A program made the translations under genes and the position numbers. This document shows positions 33,067 to 40,970 of a stretch of DNA of 64,000 bases, piece after piece (within the stretch, counting starts at the first letter, position 1; every line of letters starts with the position of its first letter). The notes under the pieces are model-generated. The model was not told the DNA's origin. It searched no databases and saw only the letters and a program-made list of their open reading frames with translations. The DNA comes from Scatosoma sp045128175 (lineage in GTDB: Bacteria > Bacillota > Clostridia > Christensenellales > Borkfalkiaceae): assembly GCA_045128175.1 (NCBI GenBank), contig JBGVRF010000045.1, forward strand, positions 5,216 to 69,215, written 5' to 3'.

Positions 33067-33321
33067 ATGGAAAAGAATGAAATCATCGCAAAATTTGCTA
33101 CCCACGAAGGCGACACCGGTTCGCCCGAAGTTCAGATCGCGCTTCTGACCTTCAGAATCAACCACCTCAACGAGCATCTTAAAGAACACAAGCAGGATAA
33201 CCATTCCCGCCGCGGTCTTTTGAAGATGGTCGGTAAGCGTCGTGGTCTGCTTGACTATCTCAAAGATAAGGACATCACGAGATACAGAGCGATCGTAGAA
33301 GCTTTGGGACTCAGAAAGTAA
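33067..33321 (+). CDS. rpsO: 30S ribosomal protein S15
   Basis: An 84-residue ribosomal protein, slightly shorter than the usual 88. It has the complete S15 core: EGDTGSPEVQIALLTFRINHLNEHLKEHKQDNHSRRGLLKMVGKRRGLLDYLKDKD. It is first in the rpsO-pnp pair, a nearly universal arrangement, here separated by a terminator. Confidence 0.97.
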   Translation: MEKNEIIAKFATHEGDTGSPEVQIALLTFRINHLNEHLKEHKQDNHSRRGLLKMVGKRRGLLDYLKDKDITRYRAIVEALGLRK

Positions 33322-33331
33322 TGCAAGCACG

Positions 33332-33363
33332 AAAGGGCGGGTTGTTTTAACTCGCTCTTTTTT
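33332..33363 (+). terminator. rpsO terminator
   Basis: AAAGGGCGGGTT and AACTCGCTCTTT form a stem with G-T pairs, followed by TTTT. Confidence 0.75.
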
Positions 33364-33493
33364 GTCGATATGCAAAGAAAGGACAAGCCCCGGCATAGGC
33401 TTTTTCGGACTTTGCACGTCAAACCCTGCTTGCCGTCGGGCGACGCAAGCGGACAAGAACAAAAAAGAATTATAAGACAAGGAGAATTTTACA

Positions 33494-35596
33494 ATGCCAT
33501 CTTTAGAAAACTACAAAGTATTTAAAACGGATTATGCAGGCAAAGAACTCGTCGTAGAGATCGGCAAATATGCGGAACAAGCAAACGGCGCGTGTCTTGT
33601 GCGTTGCGGCGATACCGCGGTACACGTATCGGTATGTATGTCGGAGACCGCAAGAGAAGGAATGGATTTCTTCCCCCTTTCCGTCGATTATGAAGAAAAG
33701 ATGTTTGCCGTAGGTAAGATCCCCGGCGGCTTCAAAAAGCGCGAAGGCAGAGCGTCGGATAAGGCGATTTTGACGAGTCGTTTGATCGACAGACCCATTC
33801 GTCCCCTTTTCCCGAAGGGAATTTTCAACGACGTAGTCGTGACAGCGACGGCGCTTTCCGTCGATCCCGACGTTTCCCCCGAACCTCTCGCGATGATCGG
33901 TTCGTCTATCGCGTTGTCTATTTCGGATATTCCTTGGGCAGGACCTACGGGCTCGCTTGTTGTCGGCATGATCGACGGTAAATATCTGATCAATCCCAAC
34001 GTGGAAGAGAGAGCGAAGAGCGCGATCCACCTCAATCTTGCGGGTACGAAGGACGCGATTTTGATGATCGAAGCAGGCGCGAACGAGGTTACCGACGCGG
34101 AGATGGTCGGTGCGATTATGTACGGTCACGAAGAGATCAAAAAGATCTGTGCTTGGATCGAGGACGAGATCGTTCCCGTTGTGGGCAAGCCCAAGAAGGA
34201 AATGGAGCTTTACCATATTCCCGAAGAGCTTGACGCGGCTGTAAAAGAATACGGTTACGATAAGCTGTACGCGGCGCTCGATACCTTCGACCGTCAGGAA
34301 CGTCAGGCAAAGCAGGCGGCTGCGGAAGCAGAGATCGTAGAACATTTCGCCGAAATCTATCCCGATCAGATCCGCGAAGTGAAGGATTCGATTTATTATA
34401 TCGTGAAAGGAATCGTCCGCGCGAAGATCTTTGATAAAGGGATTCGTCCCGACGGCAGAACGCTGAAGGAAGTCCGTCCCATTTGGTGTGAACACGGGAT
34501 CCTGCCCAGAGTACACGGCTCGGCAGTGTTCACGAGAGGACAGACGCAGGCGCTTACCACCTGTACGCTGGGTATGCTCGGCGAAGCGCAGAGAATGGAA
34601 GGGCTTGACGAAGAAGAAGAGAAGAGATATATGCACCAGTATAACTTCCCCGGCTATTCGACGGGTGAAGCGAAGCCTTTGAGAAGCCCCGGCCGTCGTG
34701 AAATCGGTCACGGCGCTTTGGCGGAACGCGCGCTGGTTCCTGTTATCCCTTCTCCCGAAGAATTCCCGTACGCGATCCGCGTTGTATCCGATATCCTTTC
34801 CTCGAACGGTTCGTCCTCGATGGCTTCCGTTTGCGGTTCGACGATGGCATTGATGGACGCAGGCGTTCCTATTAAGGCACCCGTTGCAGGCTGCGCAATG
34901 GGTCTTGTCAAGGATCCCGAAACGGGCAAGTACGTCATTATGACGGATATTCAGGGCCTTGAAGATTTCCTTGGAGATATGGACTTTAAGGTTGCAGGTA
35001 CGGACAAGGGTATCACGGCGATCCAAATGGATATCAAGATCAAAGGTATCTCCGAAGAAATCATGCTCGACGCGATCGCGCAGGCGCAGGAAGCGAGAAA
35101 GTTCATTCTCGGTAAGATGCTGGAATGTATACCCGACGTCAACGAACAGTTGTCCACGTACGCGCCGAAGATCGTGACCTTCAAGATCAATCCCGAAAAG
35201 ATCGGCGACGTTGTCGGTAAGCAGGGCAAGGTCATCAACAAGATTATCGAACAGACCAGCACGAAGATCGACATCGAAGAGGACGGCACCGTTTGCGTGG
35301 CTTGCTTCGGCGACGTTTCGAACGCGAACCGCGCGAAGGCGATCATCGAATCGATCGCGCACGATCCCGAGGTCGGCGATATGTTCGTCGGCGTGGTCGT
35401 CCGTATCCTTTCGAAGGTCGGCGCGTTTGTTGAGTTCGCGCCCGGTAAGGACGGCATGATCCACATCTCCAAGCTCTCCGAAAAGAGAGTCAACCAGGTC
35501 GAAGACGTATTGAACATCGGCGACAAGGTAAAGGTGGAGATCATCAAGATCGGCGAAAAGGGCATCGACTTGAAGCTGCTTGAAAAAATGGACTAA
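33494..35596 (+). CDS. pnp: polyribonucleotide nucleotidyltransferase (PNPase)
   Basis: Phosphorolytic 3' to 5' exoribonuclease of mRNA turnover. The 700-residue protein has two RNase PH domains (first: VEIGKYAEQANGACLVRCGDTAV; second: GIRPDGRTLKEVRPI and SDILSSNGSSSMASVCG), the helical linker between them, a KH domain (IGDVVGKQGKVINKIIEQT) and an S1 domain (GVVVRILSKVGAFVEFAPGKDGMIHISKL). SD CAAGGAGAA. Ends at a strong terminator. Confidence 0.97.
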   Translation: MPSLENYKVFKTDYAGKELVVEIGKYAEQANGACLVRCGDTAVHVSVCMSETAREGMDFFPLSVDYEEKMFAVGKIPGGFKKREGRASDKAILTSRLIDRPIRPLFPKGIFNDVVVTATALSVDPDVSPEPLAMIGSSIALSISDIPWAGPTGSLVVGMIDGKYLINPNVEERAKSAIHLNLAGTKDAILMIEAGANEVTDAEMVGAIMYGHEEIKKICAWIEDEIVPVVGKPKKEMELYHIPEELDAAVKEYGYDKLYAALDTFDRQERQAKQAAAEAEIVEHFAEIYPDQIREVKDSIYYIVKGIVRAKIFDKGIRPDGRTLKEVRPIWCEHGILPRVHGSAVFTRGQTQALTTCTLGMLGEAQRMEGLDEEEEKRYMHQYNFPGYSTGEAKPLRSPGRREIGHGALAERALVPVIPSPEEFPYAIRVVSDILSSNGSSSMASVCGSTMALMDAGVPIKAPVAGCAMGLVKDPETGKYVIMTDIQGLEDFLGDMDFKVAGTDKGITAIQMDIKIKGISEEIMLDAIAQAQEARKFILGKMLECIPDVNEQLSTYAPKIVTFKINPEKIGDVVGKQGKVINKIIEQTSTKIDIEEDGTVCVACFGDVSNANRAKAIIESIAHDPEVGDMFVGVVVRILSKVGAFVEFAPGKDGMIHISKLSEKRVNQVEDVLNIGDKVKVEIIKIGEKGIDLKLLEKMD

Positions 35597-35607
35597 AACA
35601 AAAAGAC

Positions 35608-35638
35608 AAAGATCCCCGATTTCGTTCGGGGATCTTTT
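35608..35638 (+). terminator. pnp terminator
   Basis: AAAGATCCCCGA and TCGGGGATCTTTT, loop TTTCGT. Confidence 0.9.
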
Positions 35639-35668
35639 GTTTGCGTTTTCATGATTTTATAAGGTTTT

Positions 35669-35709
35669 TTGACCTATGTCAAGACTTTTGACCTGAATTA
35701 TGATATAAT
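35669..35709 (+). promoter_or_regulatory. promoter/operator of the small XRE regulator
   Basis: TTGACCTATGTCAA is an inverted repeat (TTGAC-n4-GTCAA, 35669-35682), and TTTTGACCT recurs 19 bases on (35687-35695). TATAAT at 35704-35709 follows. A start near 35716 would coincide with the first ATG, suggesting a leaderless or nearly leaderless message. The pattern suits self-binding by a small HTH protein. Confidence 0.45.
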
Positions 35710-35715
35710 TTTTAT

Positions 35716-35913
35716 ATGGTATATATTGAAATTATGAAACAACTTATGTTTGAAAGAAATTTGAGCCAACAAAAGTTGGCTGATATTCTGAACGTCAATC
35801 AAACGACGGTCAGCCAATGGTTGCGCGGAAAGAAAAAACCGAGCTATGATAATATTTTGATGCTTTATGAAAAATTCGATATTGAACCGAATCGCTTTTT
35901 CGGTATTGAATAA
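35716..35913 (+). CDS. minimal XRE-family HTH transcriptional regulator
   Basis: A 65-residue DNA-binding protein that is little more than a Cro/CI-type helix-turn-helix (MFERNLSQQKLADILNVNQTTVSQWLRGKKKPSYDNILMLYEKF). ATG 35716 or ATG 35734 may be the start; neither has a clear SD. It stands alone between two terminators and has repeated TTGACC sites upstream. Target genes unknown; autoregulation is inferred. Confidence 0.82.
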   Translation: MVYIEIMKQLMFERNLSQQKLADILNVNQTTVSQWLRGKKKPSYDNILMLYEKFDIEPNRFFGIE

Positions 35914-35923
35914 AACGAAGTGC

Positions 35924-35957
35924 GTCCCCAAAAGCTTGGCTTTTGGGGACGTTTCAT
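35924..35957 (+). terminator. terminator of the XRE gene
   Basis: GTCCCCAAAAGC, loop TTG, GCTTTTGGGGAC, a perfect 12-bp stem followed by GTTTCATTT. Confidence 0.75.
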
Positions 35958-36070
35958 TTCATTGCGTGATATTTTTTGCCGCTACGTAATGATTTACAGT
36001 CAAGTTGCGTAAAGTCTTGTCCTTTACGTATTCGTTCCGAGCCAATAGGAAACACGCAAAAATTTTTTGG

Positions 36071-36886
36071 TCAGGAGTTCCGAAAGGCGCTGCTGCGGTC
36101 GATAGGTCCGGAAAGTTCGCTCATGCGTATTGCAGTGGGCTTGCGCTTGCCGTAGCCCGTGGAGTTATATCGTCCGCCCGAACAATCGCCGCAATCGCAA
36201 CAGCCGTCGCAACCGTCGCCGCAGTCGCAATCGTCACAGCCCGCAAGGCATAAAAGTACGATGACGAGCAGTAAAAACGTAGCAACCAGCGCGGGAGTCA
36301 CGGTTGCTTTTAACAGTTCTGTAAAATCGTCCGCGGGGATAAGAGAACCCAGCGCGAGAAAACCGAGGAGCAGGAAGAAAAACAGCAGAAACATTCCCGT
36401 TTCGGGCGGTTGGCGCAAGCCGAACGCCTGTAAAAGCAGGGGCAACAGCCAACGCGCAAGGAAAATACTGCCGACTATCCATATTATGTAACAGACCACT
36501 ACGTACCAGATCCGATATTTCAACTTTGGTACGGTCAACAATGCCATTAACAGCAGATAACACCCTGCGACCATAAAGGCGAGGGTGATCAATGAACCAA
36601 AATTCAGTGGAATATTTTTGCCGACGATGAATGCGCCGATGAACAGCCCCGCGCCGATCGCGTTGCAAAGCAGGGCTAGTACGGCGAAAACGAACAGGTC
36701 TTTGTTGGTAAGGAGAATAAAAAATACCAACGACAGCACCCAAAACACCACGCCGATACCGAACGAAGCGCCCCATTGCCAACCAAGCGATGCAGAGAGG
36801 GTCGCGCTGCCGTAGGCGAGAAAGCTCGCGAGCAGAAGATATGTAAAAATCAGGCTGAACGCCTGCCATAATTTTTTACTGTTCAC
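36071..36886 (-). CDS. polytopic membrane protein with clustered Cys/Asp motif
   Basis: A 271-residue protein starting at GTG 36886 after SD AGGAGAAAT. About seven hydrophobic segments occupy residues 8-216. Directly after the last comes CDDCDCGDGCDGCCDCGDC (217-235), with eight cysteines and several Asp in 19 residues, then a basic tail of about 35 residues. The cluster could bind metal or form disulfides; which side of the membrane it faces is unclear. No family recognised. Convergent with the XRE gene and divergent from the glycosyltransferase. Confidence 0.72.
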   Translation of the reverse strand: MNSKKLWQAFSLIFTYLLLASFLAYGSATLSASLGWQWGASFGIGVVFWVLSLVFFILLTNKDLFVFAVLALLCNAIGAGLFIGAFIVGKNIPLNFGSLITLAFMVAGCYLLLMALLTVPKLKYRIWYVVVCYIIWIVGSIFLARWLLPLLLQAFGLRQPPETGMFLLFFFLLLGFLALGSLIPADDFTELLKATVTPALVATFLLLVIVLLCLAGCDDCDCGDGCDGCCDCGDCSGGRYNSTGYGKRKPTAIRMSELSGPIDRSSAFRNS

Positions 36887-36970
36887 TTTATTTCTCCTCT
36901 TAAAAATCGGTCGAATACAGTATAACATATCTTTTTGTGCTTGTCAAGTGAAAAATTTTTTTATTTTGTA

Positions 36971-36999
36971 TTGACAAAACGGGTGTTGTATAGTATAAT
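36971..36999 (+). promoter_or_regulatory. promoter of the glycosyltransferase gene
   Basis: Consensus TTGACA (36971-36976) and TATAAT (36994-36999), spacing 17. Confidence 0.88.
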
Positions 37000-37019
37000 A
37001 GAAAAAGTGAGGTGGAAAT

Positions 37020-37952
37020 ATGCCTAAATATTCGATAATCGTACCCGCGTACAACGAGGAAAAGAGTTTGCAGCTTTTTTACGACGCGGTGACGCCAATG
37101 ATGGAAGGACTGAACGAAGAATACGAGATGATTTTCGTAAACGACGGTAGCAGGGATGAGACGAAAGACATTTTGCGCGGACTTGCCGAAAAGGACAAGC
37201 GGGTGAAGGTGTGCAATTTTTCCCGTAATTTCGGACAGCAAGCGGCGCTTTTATGCGGTTTGAAGGAATCGAGCGGCGAAGCGGTGATCGCGATGGACGC
37301 CGATCTGCAGGATCCGCCCGAGGTCGCGTTGCAAATGATCGAAAAGTGGAAGGAAGGCTTTGACGTGGTGCACGGCAAGCGCAGGAAGAGAAAGGGGGAG
37401 ACCGTGTTCAAGAAAGCGACGGCGTTCTTCTTCTACCGCTTTATGCGCAAGATCACGGGGCTGGACATGCCTGCCGACGTGGGCGATTTTAAGCTGTACG
37501 ATCGGAAGGTGGTGGACGCGATCCTGTCCATGGGCGAACACGACCGTTTGTTGCGCGCGCAGGTCACTTGGGTGGGCTTTAAACAGACGTTTATCGAATT
37601 CGACCGCCCCGAACGCGTAGCGGGCGAAACGCATTACACGCTGAAAAAGATGATCAAATTGGCGGAATCGGGGATATTCCCGAACACCGATTATACGCTG
37701 ACCCTGCCGATCAAGCTGGGGTTGTTGTTGGGATTTGCGAGCGTGGCGTGCTTTGTTACGTTTATCGTTTTGTCGATCTGCAACGTATGGTTTGGCGGGT
37801 TGACGGCGTGGCTGTTCCCGACGGTCGCGGCGTTGGTCGCGGTCGTGCTGGTTTGCCAAGGCATGGCGAACATTCACACGGCGATGATCTACAAGGAAGT
37901 GCAGAACCGTCCGAAATACGTGGTGGCGGAAAAGCTGAATTTTGAGGACTGA
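37020..37952 (+). CDS. family 2 glycosyltransferase, polyprenyl-phosphate type, with two membrane helices
   Basis: A 310-residue GT2 enzyme of the DPM1/GtrB/Csb-type group. GT-A motifs: SIIVPAYNEEKSL, IFVNDGSRDET, AMDADLQDPPE (DxD-type site), and DVGDFKLYDRKVVD. Two C-terminal helices (about 228-252 and 262-286) anchor it in the membrane. Such enzymes transfer a sugar from a nucleotide donor to undecaprenyl phosphate for wall or glycolipid decoration. Sugar and final acceptor unknown. SD GAGGTGG precedes ATG 37020. Confidence 0.9.
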   Translation: MPKYSIIVPAYNEEKSLQLFYDAVTPMMEGLNEEYEMIFVNDGSRDETKDILRGLAEKDKRVKVCNFSRNFGQQAALLCGLKESSGEAVIAMDADLQDPPEVALQMIEKWKEGFDVVHGKRRKRKGETVFKKATAFFFYRFMRKITGLDMPADVGDFKLYDRKVVDAILSMGEHDRLLRAQVTWVGFKQTFIEFDRPERVAGETHYTLKKMIKLAESGIFPNTDYTLTLPIKLGLLLGFASVACFVTFIVLSICNVWFGGLTAWLFPTVAALVAVVLVCQGMANIHTAMIYKEVQNRPKYVVAEKLNFED

Positions 37953-38011
37953 GCGCAATTTTTATCGCGCGTTTATCGCGTATTTATCGCGTAGGATCGA
38001 GGAGAAAATTC

Positions 38012-39037
38012 ATGATCGATAAAGAGGAAGTGAGAAAAGAACGGAGAACGCGGATCCGCTGGACGATAGGGATCGTTGCGTTTGACGTTCTTTTTGTTAT
38101 TATTGTCGCGGTGTTCGGGTCGCTGTTGCTATTGAAGCTTTTTCCCGATATTCCGCAGGAAAATCTGACGGGGATCCTGACGACGGTTGCCGTACTTGTC
38201 TGCGTTCCGACCATCTTGTCGCGGAAAACGATCATTGAAAATTGGTCGAAATATTATCGCGAGCAGAAGAAACAACTGCGGCAAAGCCTTGACAAAGCGA
38301 CGGCGCAGGCGGAGACGGAGAACGAAACGCTGAAAACACGGCTTTGTTTGCCCGAAGGAGCGAGAACGTGGTGGGACGAGAGCTCTTCGCAGGCGGGCGG
38401 CTCGATGAAGTTGCGTTGGGCGGGTTGTATCGTTTTGGAAGTATTGTGTATTCTGCTGACGGTGGGGGTCGTCGTATATAGTATGTTTTTGCCGCCCGAG
38501 GCGTGCGTAACGTTGATGCTGGTCGGGTTCGTTTTGGGGATCTACGGCTTTTGCGTGTTGTGCGAGGCGTACGTGAAGGGGATATTCTATTCGGTCACGC
38601 CCGTCGCTTGTTACGCCCTGCCGCTTGCCGCGCTTTGGTTTTCGGGCGTACGGACGGAGTGGATATTGGGCGTTGTGACGGTCGTCGTCGGGTCGGTCCT
38701 TTTCGTGCTGTTTATGTGGCTCGTTGTCGTTCGTCCGCAACGCAAAAAACAACGTATCCTGTCGGAATATCAAATGCAAAATAAGAAAGAGCCGCAAGAT
38801 TGGTTTGAGGATGCGTGGGGATTTGTTTGCGGATTTGTTTCCGCAAGCGGTCGTCGGGTTTTTATTTATAAAAGCTACGCGCCGTTGGAGGAGGCTGCGC
38901 CGTTTATCGTGACGATATCGCAGGACGTAACGTATAAGGGCGTGAAGATCGAGAATGGAAAACAGGAGCGGATCGAAGGGATCGAAACGCAAGAGGAAGC
39001 GGAACGTATTGCCGTAAAATTATTGGAGGAAGAATAA
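38012..39037 (+). CDS. membrane protein of unknown function
   Basis: A 341-residue protein, 59 bases after the glycosyltransferase and likely co-transcribed. Two N-terminal helices (about 18-42, 53-68), a Gln/Glu-rich coiled stretch (about 75-110), then about four helices (130-235), and a cytoplasmic domain of roughly 100 residues. No motif is recognised. SD GAGGAGAAA precedes ATG 38012. Function unknown; linkage to the glycosyltransferase may mean a role in envelope glycan handling (inference). Confidence 0.7.
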   Translation: MIDKEEVRKERRTRIRWTIGIVAFDVLFVIIVAVFGSLLLLKLFPDIPQENLTGILTTVAVLVCVPTILSRKTIIENWSKYYREQKKQLRQSLDKATAQAETENETLKTRLCLPEGARTWWDESSSQAGGSMKLRWAGCIVLEVLCILLTVGVVVYSMFLPPEACVTLMLVGFVLGIYGFCVLCEAYVKGIFYSVTPVACYALPLAALWFSGVRTEWILGVVTVVVGSVLFVLFMWLVVVRPQRKKQRILSEYQMQNKKEPQDWFEDAWGFVCGFVSASGRRVFIYKSYAPLEEAAPFIVTISQDVTYKGVKIENGKQERIEGIETQEEAERIAVKLLEEE

Positions 39038-39043
39038 ACGGAA

Positions 39044-39087
39044 AAACCTGCCTTTTTGGTAAAACCAAGGAGGCAGGTATTTGTTTA
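39044..39087 (+). terminator. terminator after the 38012 gene
   Basis: ACCTGCCT and AGGCAGGT enclose a second inverted pair TTGGT/ACCAA, followed by ATTTGTTT. Confidence 0.8.
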
Positions 39088-39158
39088 CGTTAAAAATCGT
39101 TAAAAAGTCGGAACCGTCATAGTGCTCGCTATGCTCGCTTAGTCGGCATGACGGAGGG

Positions 39159-39175
39159 GCAGGTATGCGTTTACC
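39159..39175 (+). repeat. GGTATGCGTTTACG-type short repeat, copy 2
   Basis: GCAGGTATGCGTTTACC, in a gene-free stretch that also holds an imperfect inverted repeat ACCGTCAT...ATGACGG at 39114-39154. Confidence 0.55.
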
Positions 39176-39265
39176 GAGCTTATTTCCCCCTTTTAACGAT
39201 ATAACGAGCGAAAAAGTATTTTTAAAATTCCTGTATTTTGTGATGATTTTTCTGTGGTAAATGTA

Positions 39266-39294
39266 TTGTAATTTCCTTTTTTATGTTTTATAAT
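39266..39294 (+). promoter_or_regulatory. promoter of the 39333 lipoprotein gene
   Basis: TTGTAA (39266-39271) and TATAAT (39289-39294), spacing 17. Confidence 0.7.
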
Positions 39295-39332
39295 GGGGAA
39301 AACCTAAAACAAAACGGATAAGGAGATCAAAA

Positions 39333-40814
39333 ATGACAAAAAAGAAAACTTTAGCTTTGGCGCTCTGTCTTTGTATGCTGGCTTCGGTCGGCTTCGGAGC
39401 CTGCGAAAACAACGTTGCGTCTACGGGCGACGATCCTGTAAGCGCTTCCGATTCGGAAACCCCTGTTTCCTCCTCGTCGGGCGCGGCGGCGTCGGATTCC
39501 GCTTCGGCTTCCACAAAGCCCGAGGAACCCGAAAGAATTTTGCAGGACGAATTTTTGCTCGGGTCGTGGGTCGCGTACTATAACCCCTTGGAGGGCGGAT
39601 TGTCCATGCGCCAGCAGACCGAACAGCTTGCGGACGCGGGGATCAATTTTATTATGTACGGCAGTTGGATAAACGACGCGGGAGAAAGCGTAGAGCGGGA
39701 TCTGCAATCGGTTGATTGGTGGAAATACGTGGACGACGTCATGGTCGAGAACGGAATGAAATATATGTTCTCGGCGAGCGGCGGCGGTGCGAACAATCCC
39801 GAGAACGTTAAGGGGGCGCTGGACAATCTTTCCGCAGAGGCGGTAGCAAGCGCGCAGAACATCGTGCCCAATCTTCAGAACTGCATCGGGTATATGGTCA
39901 AGGATGAGCCCGTTGCTTCGGAGTTGCTTTCGATCGCGAATATCTCCAAACAGTATGCGACGATCAAGAACGGCGCATATCCGATGGTAAATATGAATCC
40001 GAGCACGGTCGGGGAGGTATACGGCTGGAGCGTCCTCGGCGGCAGCTATGAGTCGTATTTTGATATGTGGGTAAACTACGTCGGGGCGGAGAATATCGAA
40101 TATATCAGCCACGACCATTACGCGTTCGGCAAGACCAAGACGGACATGACCATTTTCAACGACATGGAGATCATGCGTAAGGTAGGCTTGAAATACGATC
40201 TGAAAACGCACGGCTTCCCGCAGGCTTGCGGCTGGGGCGGACAGAGAATGCCCAACGCCGACGAGATCAGATGGAACGTGTACGCATACTTGGCCTATGG
40301 CTTTAAGGCTATTTCCTATTTTAATTACGTTATGTGGGACTCGGAAGGCTGTTATGCAGGGCTGATCGATCTGGAAGGCAACATCAAGGATCAACAGCTG
40401 TACGACGACGTTGCGAAGATGAATTGGGAGATCCGCGCGACGAGCGATATTATTATGCATCTCGATTGCATACACGCGTATCACAATTTGGATAATACGG
40501 GGGAAAAGGTGGAGCTGTTGCCGTATAACGCATTGGCGAATCCGCCTGCGAACGCGGACGTGATCGTGTCGTATATGACGGCGCGCGACGGTAGCGAGCC
40601 GTATTTGATGATCTTCAACAAATCGTTTGAAAACGAGATCGTCGATATGCCTTTCGAGCTTGGTAAAGGCAAAGGGATCACGGGGTTGGAGGCGTTCGAT
40701 CCGTCCACGGGCGAATATCAGACGCTTGCGATCGAAAACGAAACGTTCAAGCTTAGCTTGAAAAAGGGGGAAGGTAAATTCATCCGCCTTTCCGGCGACG
40801 TAAAGATAAGCTGA
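39333..40814 (+). CDS. large lipoprotein with glycoside-hydrolase-like barrel
   Basis: A 493-residue exported lipoprotein. The signal peptide ends in the lipobox GFGAC (Cys24), followed by a Ser/Asp/Ala-rich linker to about residue 65. The main domain shows barrel-like patterns: GINFIMYGSW, GMKYMFSA, IGYMVKDEP (possible acid/base Glu), YISHDHYAFG, LKTHGFPQACGWGG, AYGFKAISYFNYVMWDSEG, and a C-terminal beta domain (PYLMIFNKSFENEIVDM). This is the layout of clan-A-like glycoside hydrolases, but the family is not identified. Probably acts on host or dietary glycans at the surface (inference). Monocistronic. Confidence 0.75.
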   Translation: MTKKKTLALALCLCMLASVGFGACENNVASTGDDPVSASDSETPVSSSSGAAASDSASASTKPEEPERILQDEFLLGSWVAYYNPLEGGLSMRQQTEQLADAGINFIMYGSWINDAGESVERDLQSVDWWKYVDDVMVENGMKYMFSASGGGANNPENVKGALDNLSAEAVASAQNIVPNLQNCIGYMVKDEPVASELLSIANISKQYATIKNGAYPMVNMNPSTVGEVYGWSVLGGSYESYFDMWVNYVGAENIEYISHDHYAFGKTKTDMTIFNDMEIMRKVGLKYDLKTHGFPQACGWGGQRMPNADEIRWNVYAYLAYGFKAISYFNYVMWDSEGCYAGLIDLEGNIKDQQLYDDVAKMNWEIRATSDIIMHLDCIHAYHNLDNTGEKVELLPYNALANPPANADVIVSYMTARDGSEPYLMIFNKSFENEIVDMPFELGKGKGITGLEAFDPSTGEYQTLAIENETFKLSLKKGEGKFIRLSGDVKIS

Positions 40815-40837
40815 TCGGACGAGAGGAAAATATGACG

Positions 40838-40866
40838 AAGGAGGCCTGCGGGTCTCCTTTATTTTT
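40838..40866 (+). terminator. terminator after the lipoprotein gene
   Basis: AAGGAG-G-CC pairs with GG-T-CTCCTT around TGCG, followed by TATTTTT. Confidence 0.7.
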
Positions 40867-40907
40867 ACGGCAAGGAAAAGGACTTCGCTGTGAAAGCCGC
40901 AAAACAG

Positions 40908-40936
40908 TTTACATTTTAAAGAAAATAGTGTATAAT
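40908..40936 (+). promoter_or_regulatory. metG promoter
   Basis: TTTACA (40908-40913) and TATAAT (40931-40936), spacing 17. Confidence 0.7.
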
Positions 40937-40970
40937 ATGGAAGATAAAGAAGAATAAAGGAGTAGGTTTT

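Noticed and set aside
33503..35464. 653-codon open frame on the minus strand
   Set aside because: Antisense shadow of pnp; Arg/His-rich nonsense composition and no start signals.
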